Positions 1 through 5,897 of a DNA stretch of 36,856 nucleotides are shown here, in pieces (position 1 is the first letter of the stretch; every line of letters begins with the position of its first letter). The stretch comes from Candidatus Aerophobota bacterium (GTDB taxonomy: Bacteria > Aerophobota > Aerophobia > Aerophobales > AE-B3A): the NCBI GenBank assembly GCA_030616535.1, contig JAUWXE010000003.1, positions 1 through 36,856 on the forward strand, given 5' to 3'. A program made the translations under genes and the position numbers. Below the pieces are notes generated by a model. The model ran no database searches. It was not told where the DNA came from and saw nothing but the letters and a program-made list of their open reading frames with translations.

Positions 1-2
1 CT

Positions 3-386
3 GACAAAGAACTTACCCTGATGAATTCTCTTTATGAGAATGAACTCAGGCTCTATAAAAACTTCTTTTCTCCGGTAATGAAACTCATCAAGAAAGAAAG
101 AGTTGGAAGCAAGGTCAAAAGAAAGTACGATATTCCCAAAACTCCTTATCAAAGACTCATTGAGTCAGGACAAATCTCCGAAGAGGCAAAGAGAAAATTA
201 CAAATCCTTTACCAGAGTCTTAATCCCGCAGAGTTAAAGAGAAAGATCGAGGAGAAAACACATAAACTCTACCAAGCTTATGAAGAGAAAAGGAGAGGAC
301 AAGAAGCCATTCCCTTCAAAAGACAATTACCTCGTACGGTTAGAAATTATATGATTCAACAACCTCCAATTGGGTTAGGGGGTTAA
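3..386 (+). CDS. C-terminal end of a DDE integrase-type transposase (5' end outside window)
   Basis: The reading frame is open from the first bases of the window and ends at TAA 384-386. The visible part is the basic C-terminal tail of an rve-type (integrase-core) transposase of the kind found in ISNCY/IS481-like elements. A short stretch resembling the end of the catalytic core is followed by a Lys/Arg-rich segment (KLIKKERVGSKVKRKYD) and a helical segment with the LNPAELKRKI pattern typical of these proteins. The catalytic DDE residues lie upstream of the window, so activity cannot be judged. A Met at 21 is in frame, but the residues before it (DKELTL) continue the family pattern, so I treat the gene as truncated by the window edge and not as a 121-residue protein. 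A different insertion sequence begins only about 30 nt after its stop. The family assignment is from pattern memory. Confidence 0.7.
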   Translation, partial: DKELTLMNSLYENELRLYKNFFSPVMKLIKKERVGSKVKRKYDIPKTPYQRLIESGQISEEAKRKLQILYQSLNPAELKRKIEEKTHKLYQAYEEKRRGQEAIPFKRQLPRTVRNYMIQQPPIGLGG

Positions 387-414
387 ATGATTTGACACGT
401 TCCCCTTTTTTTTC

Positions 415-440
415 TGATATGTAACCTTCAAAGTTAGACT
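415..440 (+). repeat. Left inverted terminal repeat of the insertion sequence
   Basis: TGATATGTAACCTTCAAAGT and the next six bases match the reverse complement of 2141-2166 at 21 of 26 positions. It starts with TG, as the ends of many DDE insertion sequences do. Only one copy of the motif is visible at this end. Confidence 0.7.
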
Positions 441-446
441 CGGGAA

Positions 447-855
447 CATTAAAATAAGACTCTTTCTGGAGGGAATAAAAGGGAGTTTCTGGAGAAAAAA
501 TCTTAAGGATTTGGAGAAAGATATTTTTCCAAGTTGAGTCCAGAATTTTTTGTGAACCCCGTGCAAGAGTAGGAAGTTATTCCTAAGAGTGGCTTTCAAG
601 AATCATGAAGGCAAAGATAAGAATTCTCTTTTTGAGGCCTCAATGATTTCCCTCGAGGGAGTCAAAATCCTGAGATGCCTTATCATTCTACATTATAAGA
701 AACTCATAGAGGCTCATTTTAGCCCTTAAAAATTTTTAGATGGGGAAAACATCATCTAGAGAAAGAAATTAGCCTCCCTGAGTCTCTAGGTGAGCCCCTT
801 TTTACTTGGAAAGTTAGGTAAATCCAGGAGAGAAAGTGCTCTTTGAAATTAAAAT
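447..855. other. Long non-coding left arm of the insertion sequence
   Basis: About 400 nt lie between the left terminal repeat and the hairpin before the transposase start. I see no gene: every frame is broken, and the longest minus-strand frame (375-599) crosses the element's own end. TTTCTGGAG occurs twice (465-474 and 486-494 region). The stretch may be a decayed accessory gene or an untranslated leader. No function can be supported. Confidence 0.5.
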
Positions 856-888
856 GGTAAACTTCCCTATAAAATAGGGAGGCTTACC
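856..888 (+). promoter_or_regulatory. Hairpin that buries the transposase ribosome-binding site
   Basis: Positions 862-870 pair with 874-882 (nine pairs including one G-U, AAA loop). After one mismatch, 856-860 pairs with 884-888 (GGTAA with TTACC). The SD AGGGAGG (876-882) lies entirely in the stem and the ATG follows at 890. IS10 and IS50 use comparable structures to block translation from transcripts that read in from flanking DNA. A similar role here is inferred from the geometry only. Confidence 0.7.
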
Positions 889-889
889 C

Positions 890-2095
890 ATGGGAAAACA
901 GATTCACAAAAGGCTGCCCAAAGATTTTGTAAAGGATCTCATCGAGACATTTTATGCCGAGGAAATTGGCAGGGAAAAAGCTTGTGAGCTTCTGGGACTA
1001 TCCAAGAGTGGACTTTATTGGTGGAGAGAAAAATCCCTTGCCTCGAGAAATAAAGGAGAAGAATTCAAACTCTACAGTAAAGATGCTAAGCCTACTCGAT
1101 CCTTTCCTCCAGAAGTAGAAAAGTTCCTTCACGAGGAGCTTTACTACATAACCCGCTGTGAGGGTAGATTTAAGAATAAGTTTAACTTCTCCTTTTTAGC
1201 CGAAGAAGCTAAAGAAAAAGTTTGGCAGGCCCTTCAATAGAAACAGTATTCGACGATTTGCCCTCAGACATAAGTATTATGAGGCAAAACCTGATGAAAA
1301 GAAAAAGGTTTACATTCGGTTTGAAACCCCAGGGCCAGGATTCTTGTTTCAACACGATACTTCTCACCATATGTGGCTACCTCTAACCAACTCTTTTAGT
1401 GATCTAATCTTAACCAAGGATGATTATAGCCGAAAGGTTGTGGGAAGAAAGCTAGTGGAAAAAAGATTTGCTTTGATCATCTCTCAGTTGCCAGGAAAAC
1501 AATCGAGGATTATGGCCTACCCTTAGCCTATTATGTAGATCAACATAGCATCTTCCGCTTTGTTAAGCACCGGGGAATCCATGTTAGCTATACGGTGGGT
1601 GAGGATGAGGGAAAGATTCAGTTCAAAAGAGCTTTGGAGAGCTTAGGGACAGGGGTAATCTATGCTCACTCACCAGAAGCCAAGGGAAAGATAGAAAAGA
1701 GGTTCGATTATTTTCAAAGAAGACTTCCCTTCCTTTGCGAAAGATACAAGGTGGTAAAGATAGCTGAGGCAGAAAAGGTCCTTGATGAGCTAATCGAGTT
1801 CTACAATGAAAAGCGAGTTCATCAGGAGACTGGCCAGACCCCTAATGATCGCTGGGAAAAGGGAGAAAGAGAAGGGAAAACTAGAATAAGAGCTTTACCG
1901 GAAGACATTGATCTAGACTATGTCTTTTCCCTTCATTATGAAAGAAAGGTAAAAACAGACGGAACTATAAGTTTTAACGCCAGAAGATGGAAGGTAGGCA
2001 AATTCCCCAAAGATAAAGTCACTGTTTGCTTTATTCCAGAAAAGAAGATTATGATCTTTAAGGATAAACAAAAGCTGTGGGAATACCATCTATAG
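890..2095 (+). pseudogene. Transposase of the insertion sequence, disrupted by two compensating frameshifts
   Basis: The original frame starts at ATG 890, behind the SD in the hairpin, and would have encoded about 400 residues. The first part (890 to about 1220) has an N-terminal helix-turn-helix (ACELLGLSKSGLYWW). Near 1220-1222, in a CCC run, the sense reading moves +1. The middle part (to about 1460) carries the first catalytic Asp (FQHDTSHHMW). Near the A6 run 1459-1464 it moves -1, back to the original frame. The last part carries the second Asp (YYVDQHSIF) and the catalytic Glu (SPEAKGKIEKRF), followed by the basic C-terminal domain and TAA 2093-2095. All three DDE residues survive but in two frames, so no active protein is expected. 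The A6G run is out of phase for canonical -1 slippage, so these look like mutations. Confidence 0.8.
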
Positions 2096-2166
2096 ATTCC
2101 AACTTTAGGGTTACAAAATTCCGACTTTGAGTGTTACAGGATTCCAACTTTGGTGGTTACGTATCA
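2096..2166. repeat. Three tandem copies of the terminal motif at the right end of the insertion sequence
   Basis: ATTCCAACTTTAGGGTTACA (2096), ATTCCGACTTTGAGTGTTAC (2118) and ATTCCAACTTTGGTGGTTAC (2141) follow one another at 22-23 nt spacing. The last copy is the true end and mirrors 415-440. Multiple subterminal transposase-binding sites at the ends are known for the IS21 family and Tn7. The first copy starts right after the transposase stop codon. Confidence 0.75.
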
Positions 2167-2197
2167 ACCAGTTAACCGTCCTCGACAAAAAATAAAA

Positions 2198-2211
2198 ATA
2201 TGTTAACATAT
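2198..2211. promoter_or_regulatory. Perfect 14-bp palindrome, candidate operator of the GntR-type gene
   Basis: ATATGTTAACATAT is a perfect palindrome. It lies 77 nt before the GTG start at 2275, and a TATGAT sequence (2221-2226) follows at the distance expected if the palindrome overlaps the -35 region. GntR-family proteins bind short GT...AC palindromes, so autoregulation is plausible. The site differs from the usual HutC-type 8-mer, so confidence is modest. Confidence 0.4.
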
Positions 2212-2274
2212 AAAATAGATTATGATATTATTCTTTCGTGGCGCAAGGATGTATATGAGAAAAAGGAGAGATCG

Positions 2275-3006
2275 GTGCCAAGGAAAGTCCTTAAAGACTC
2301 CAAGATTCCTTTATATCATCAGATAAGGGAGGATTTACGAGCCCGCATAGAGGAAGGAGAATGGCTTTCAGGGGAGCTTATTCCTGCAGAAAAGGAACTA
2401 TGTGCCGAATATAAGGTGAGCAAAATAACGGTCTTAGAGGCAATAAAGGGCCTTGTAAGAGAGGGACTGCTTTACCGAAAACAGGGCAAAGGAACATTTA
2501 TGGCTAAACCTAAGCTAGAGCAAAGTCTTAATAGGTTTTATAGTTTCACTGAAAGTATGCGGCAAAAAGGACTCGAACCAGAACAGAGGATATTAAAAGT
2601 AAAGTTTACTGAGGCTGACAAGCATTCTGCAAAACATCTTAGGATTAGAAAGGGAGAGAAGATCACTGAAATAGAAAGATTAAGATTAGTGAATGGCGAA
2701 CCCTTCTACCTAGAAACAATTATGATTCCAGTTAAGTTATGCCCTAATTTACACCTAAAAGACATTAGCTCCAAACCCCTGAATGATATATTAAGGAATG
2801 AATATAAGATACCTTTAATTAGAGCAAAAGAGTGCTTCGAGCCAATTATTGTCGACAGTTACGAAGCTCAAATGCTCGGCGTAAAGGATGGCGCACCTGC
2901 CCTGCTGCTAGAACACACTACTTATACCACGAAAAACCAGACAGTACTTTTCAGCAAGGGAATAATTAGAGGAGATCGGTGTAGGTATTATACCGAGCTT
3001 GAATAA
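2275..3006 (+). CDS. GntR/HutC-family transcriptional regulator (winged helix + UTRA)
   Basis: This DNA-binding regulator probably controls the sugar genes downstream. Residues 11-78 form the GntR winged helix: a PLYHQI start, the PAEKELCAEYKVSKITVLEAI recognition region (43-57), and the wing YRKQGKGTF. Residues 98-240 match the UTRA effector-binding domain of the HutC subfamily, which in relatives binds a sugar phosphate or other small ligand. I chose GTG 2275 because AGGAGAG (2264-2270) lies 4-5 nt upstream and the protein then begins where family members begin. The in-frame ATG at 2200 has no SD, lies inside a palindrome and would add a non-conserved AT-rich tail. The length of 243 residues is normal. 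The insertion sequence ends about 110 nt upstream of the start codon. The effector cannot be read from sequence; a kinase product of this locus is a natural guess. Confidence 0.88.
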   Translation: MPRKVLKDSKIPLYHQIREDLRARIEEGEWLSGELIPAEKELCAEYKVSKITVLEAIKGLVREGLLYRKQGKGTFMAKPKLEQSLNRFYSFTESMRQKGLEPEQRILKVKFTEADKHSAKHLRIRKGEKITEIERLRLVNGEPFYLETIMIPVKLCPNLHLKDISSKPLNDILRNEYKIPLIRAKECFEPIIVDSYEAQMLGVKDGAPALLLEHTTYTTKNQTVLFSKGIIRGDRCRYYTELE

Positions 3007-3215
3007 ATACAGATGTAAATACTAAGTAAACCCCGTTAGAATTCCACTAATGTGGAGAAAATACCTTGAAAATTGGGTATTATAAGAAGTGAGGTCCCTA
3101 TTTTATCCTTTATTTTTCCCGAGGTGGGGGGGATGTTGCCTTTGGGACGTGGTTCACTGAATATTTACATACAGATGTTCTCTCCAAGATCCTGATAATC
3201 TTCCGAGGAGGTAAT
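3007..3215. other. Intergenic region behind the regulator, with a motif shared with the GH36 upstream region
   Basis: No gene is visible. CCCGAGGTGG (3118-3127), followed by TTTGGGA and then TTCACTGAATATT, resembles TCCGAGGTGG (5651-5660), TTTTGGGA and GATATTCACAGG before the GH36 gene. Small inverted repeats occur at TCCAC/GTGGA (about 3040-3055) and AATACC/GGTATT (about 3060-3080). Neither is followed by a T-tract, so I do not call a terminator. Confidence 0.4.
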
Positions 3216-3281
3216 ATGTCTATTGGTCGACAACTCAGAGGGGAATTGGTCCCCCGGAGTATGTACAATCGGTTAACATGA
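3216..3281 (+). CDS. 21-codon open frame with strong SD, overlapping the next start (ATGA)
   Basis: GAGGAGGT (3205-3212) precedes ATG 3216. The frame MSIGRQLRGELVPRSM... ends at TGA 3279-3281 and overlaps the ATG at 3278 by the ATGA pattern typical of coupled genes. It is either a leader peptide or the decayed beginning of the truncated gene that follows. I recognise no family. Translation is plausible from the SD, but the function is unknown. Confidence 0.35.
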   Translation: MSIGRQLRGELVPRSMYNRLT

Positions 3282-3532
3282 TGCATTTAGAGAGAAAAGA
3301 TAAGGTGGATATCTCTGACCAAATCGGAGCATGTACGGATTTTATGCCTAGGACCCGCAATGAAAGTATCTATGATGCTATTACCGCTGCGTATAGGGCA
3401 GAATTTGCAGGACTTGAGTTATTTCCTACAAAGGATCAGGCTGTCATGTTACATGAAAGTCTGTTGAGGAGATTAATTCTCCAAGCTAGGAGGTGCACAC
3501 AATGGGCTTCCAAATTCATGCAGGTGAGGTAA
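3278..3532 (+). pseudogene. N-terminal fragment of a xylose-isomerase-like TIM-barrel protein
   Basis: The 84 residues begin with a segment (IGACTDFMPR..., then SIYDAITAAYRAEFAGLELF) that looks like the first strand and helix of an AP-endonuclease-2/xylose-isomerase-like sugar isomerase. After about residue 50 the likeness stops, and the C-terminal end is a basic, unconserved tail that runs into the ribosome-binding site and first codons of the next gene. No metal ligands or later strands are present, so this is probably the remnant of a deleted isomerase gene. It overlaps the glycosidase gene by 31 nt in another frame. The assignment rests on one short segment. Confidence 0.4.
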
Positions 3533-5517
3533 GTATATTTTTCGATAGGCAGGCTAAGCCCGCTAAAATTAAGTTATTTGGTCAATCCTTTAATCAGCCA
3601 GCACATATAGTGTCCTATGGTCTATGGGGGAAAAAGGCCAAAGTAAGGAGAATTGCCTCAAAGAAAGAAGGAAAACTTACTGCTTATTTAGAAGTGGAAG
3701 AGAAAGAAGCTGTTTTTCGCGCAGAAACATCAAGGAATGGAATTAAATTAGCCCTTAGGAGCCTTACAGATGATAGAAGCTGTTATGCCCACCTCACTCT
3801 TTTCTTTCCAGAAGAATTAAAAATTTACTTTCCTGGGACTCCGGTGGGTTTCACCTCTGGAATGAGTGCTCGATTGTTTGATAGGAGAATGCCTGTTGGT
3901 TCTACCTTTGCAACTCCCGAAACCGAACATGGCTCTAAAGGGCTTTCCCATCAGTTAATTTTGGTAGAATCTGATCGAGGCTGTCTTTGTTTAACGAATC
4001 GATCTGATTTAAGGGAAGTCTTCTCCTTGGATGTGAGAGGTTTAGCTTATCCTAGGATTAAAATTAGCCGATCTGTAGAAGGTTTCTCTTTTACCTACTA
4101 TTGGCCGTCTGCGGTTCCTCTTTTCCTACGGTCTTTTCCCTCCTTACAAGAAGCTGTCAGGGACTACAAGCAGTGGATGGAAAATACGTTCAATCTCATT
4201 CCACTCGAGCAAAACTCTGGCCTGCCAGATTGGTTTTTCAACACCAAGCTGATTATAACCTTGGATATGTGGCGGTCAAATGGGCAAATAGCCCACAACT
4301 ATCAACATCTAATAGATCTTTGCAAGGACATGCGAAAAGCAAGGGCTCCTAAAGATACCTTATTCTACCTTCCTGGATGGAATTATAAGTACGATGCACA
4401 TTATCCAGAGTATTCCCCCACTCCAGAGCTTGGTGGTCCTAAAAAATTCAAGCAGATGGTGGATACGGCTCATGAGTGTGGATATCGAATTATGGTTCAT
4501 ACCATGCCATGTGGAGTGGATCCTTACCTACCTCAATTTGAAATTACGAAAAAGTGGGTTAAAAAAGGGCACATTTTTGCCAATTACGCTGGCTGGCCAG
4601 GAGGCTCTAAAGTCTTAAAATATGACTGGGAAGGTAAAAAAGAACAAATTTCCGGTACAATGGTCGATAATTCCATTCTTTTTCCGACGATTACTATCCC
4701 TGAAAAGTGTGAGGCTAAGTTGGTTATAGGGGGTTTAAGTGGTTTTGGAGGACAAATCAAGATTACAGTTGGTGAGCGAAGGCTAGAATCACCTCCTCAA
4801 TGGTTCATGAAAAATGACTCTTACACCTTTCCTTTTCCCTTCTTCTTCAAAGCCGGGACTAACCAAGTTCACCTGAAATTTACAGAAGCGGAGTTAACCA
4901 AAGATATGAATATCTGGTATCAGATTGTAGATTGTTTCCATTTTGCTCCTATCTGGACCTATCCCTTTGTAGGTACTGAGCTGAGTAACCCAGAATGGGC
5001 AAGTTACTTTACTGGAAGAGTATCTTCTTTGGTTCAGCAATTTGACATAGACGCCGTTCACCTTGATGCTCACATTTTAGGAGGAACCTCTTGGGAAGGA
5101 ACGGAACTTTTTAACCAGTTGCGGAAACAGATTCCAAAAACGGTATTTAGTTGCGAGGTCTTTGATGAGCCCGCTATGAGTTTTTTCTCTCTCATACAAA
5201 ATGGAGAAATTCTAACCAACAAAGAATTAAATGAATGGCGCAATCAATATACCCCTATTTTTTCCAACTTGATTTTAGACTATGTAAAGCTGTATCCGCA
5301 TTTATGTGTTCCGGAAGGATTAGTCCCAGTAGCAAAAGTATGCAATATAGAGAAGCCACCAACTGAGGTAAGTGAAGAACAACGAAAGCGAATCAGAGAA
5401 GTTGTAATGAATGCCGGAAAATACGGTGTTATCCCCAATCTAAGGTTGAATTACAAAGATTATGGTTTGGATCAGGAAACTAAACAAGTTATAGCGCAAT
5501 TGGTCGCCTCATTCTAA
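3502..5517 (+). CDS. Large glycoside-hydrolase-like protein, TIM barrel with inserted beta domain, family not recognised
   Basis: The start is ATG 3502, because AGGAGGTG (3488-3495) lies 6 nt upstream; an in-frame GTG at 3493 would sit inside this SD. The protein has 671 residues and no signal peptide. Residues 1-230 look like the beta-sandwich that precedes the barrel in GH31/GH36-type enzymes (FTYYWPSAVPLFLRSFPS, then a helix). The barrel begins near 250 and shows LPGWNYKYDAHYPEY (290-304) and a YRIMVHTMP strand. About 80 residues (382-462) form a glycine-rich, beta-like insert. Barrel strands resume with DIDAVHLDAH (Asp522 the best nucleophile candidate), then VFSCEVFDEP (Glu552 or Glu556 as possible acid/base). 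Layout and motifs suggest a retaining glycosidase of a DUF6259- or clan-D-like group. Position between regulator and GH36 gene supports a role on an oligosaccharide or glycoside. Catalytic residues are guesses. Confidence 0.65.
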   Translation: MGFQIHAGEVSIFFDRQAKPAKIKLFGQSFNQPAHIVSYGLWGKKAKVRRIASKKEGKLTAYLEVEEKEAVFRAETSRNGIKLALRSLTDDRSCYAHLTLFFPEELKIYFPGTPVGFTSGMSARLFDRRMPVGSTFATPETEHGSKGLSHQLILVESDRGCLCLTNRSDLREVFSLDVRGLAYPRIKISRSVEGFSFTYYWPSAVPLFLRSFPSLQEAVRDYKQWMENTFNLIPLEQNSGLPDWFFNTKLIITLDMWRSNGQIAHNYQHLIDLCKDMRKARAPKDTLFYLPGWNYKYDAHYPEYSPTPELGGPKKFKQMVDTAHECGYRIMVHTMPCGVDPYLPQFEITKKWVKKGHIFANYAGWPGGSKVLKYDWEGKKEQISGTMVDNSILFPTITIPEKCEAKLVIGGLSGFGGQIKITVGERRLESPPQWFMKNDSYTFPFPFFFKAGTNQVHLKFTEAELTKDMNIWYQIVDCFHFAPIWTYPFVGTELSNPEWASYFTGRVSSLVQQFDIDAVHLDAHILGGTSWEGTELFNQLRKQIPKTVFSCEVFDEPAMSFFSLIQNGEILTNKELNEWRNQYTPIFSNLILDYVKLYPHLCVPEGLVPVAKVCNIEKPPTEVSEEQRKRIREVVMNAGKYGVIPNLRLNYKDYGLDQETKQVIAQLVASF

Positions 5518-5707
5518 GACACGTTCAGCTATAGCCAACGAGTTTCGTCTTTAGTTATGGCAGAGTTTTGCATTGTGTAACGTTAATGGCGTTTAGTTGA
5601 AATATAAGAAGGGACAAAAGGGGTCTTTGTCCTCTATTAATAATTTTTTATCCGAGGTGGTTCCCTTTTACTTTGTTACAGTGAGCCCTTTTGGGATTGA
5701 TATTCAC
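5518..5707. other. Non-coding stretch after the glycosidase gene, with a small hairpin
   Basis: No gene is visible. GGACAAA (5612-5618) pairs with TTTGTCC (5626-5632) across a 7-nt loop. The nearest T-run (5643-5649) is 11 nt further on, so it is at best a weak terminator. TCCGAGGTGG at 5651-5660 is shared with the region after the regulator gene. Confidence 0.4.
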
Positions 5708-5838
5708 AGGCCGGAGGGAGGTGAGAGAGCAAATATGGCCATTAGCTGAGAAATAAAAGAAGGTTTTCCAAAAAGAGAAGTGTCGAAAAATTAATTTCTC
5801 TTTTTGGGAGCTTTCCACAAAAAATGAACGATGTCTGC
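5708..5838 (+). promoter_or_regulatory. Leader repeat copy A upstream of the GH36 gene
   Basis: This 131-nt stretch, from AGGCCGG to GTCTGC, recurs at 8092-8220 before the binding-protein gene. The 42-nt core 5765-5806 differs from 8147-8188 at two positions. Inside it CCAAAAAGAGAA (5768-5779) pairs with TTCTCTTTTTGG (5796-5807) around a 16-nt loop. TTAGCTGAG precedes the hairpin in both copies, and AAAAATGAAC follows it in both. It lies 60 nt before the start codon, in the 5' leader or promoter region. Confidence 0.75.
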
Positions 5839-5897
5839 TGAACAGGGAGGAAAAAAGAATTTTCGAGTGAACTAATAATGTGACTGAGGAGGTGATG

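Larger units (their letters stand above)
415..2166 (+). mobile_element. Insertion sequence of about 1.75 kb, ISNCY/IS481-like, with decayed transposase
   Basis: The boundaries come from imperfect inverted ends. The left end starts TGATATGTAACC (415) and the right end finishes GGTTACGTATCA (2166). The 26-nt termini agree at 21 positions when one is reverse-complemented. The element holds one transposase gene (890-2095, frameshifted) read left to right, a hairpin over its ribosome-binding site, and three tandem copies of the terminal motif at the right end. Flanking bases (TTTTC on the left, ACCAG on the right) show no target duplication, so either none was made or it has decayed. The element lies immediately upstream of the gntR-type gene and could have separated that gene from its former upstream neighbours. 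The ends look reliable; the family name is tentative. Confidence 0.72.

Noticed and set aside
375..599. Minus-strand frame over the left end of the insertion sequence
   Set aside because: It crosses the element boundary and has low-complexity content; no SD.
1459..1465. AAAAAAG in the transposase as a programmed -1 frameshift signal
   Set aside because: The heptamer is out of phase with the incoming frame, and the upstream +1 shift would need a second recoding event; mutation is simpler.
5612..5649. Intrinsic terminator after the glycosidase gene
   Set aside because: The 7-bp stem is separated from the T-run by 10 nt, so it does not fit the intrinsic terminator layout well.
5768..5807. Leader hairpin as a simple bidirectional terminator
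   Set aside because: A/T tracts flank a GAGAA/TTCTC stem, but the stem is short and weak with a 16-nt loop; conservation of loop and flanks suggests another role.
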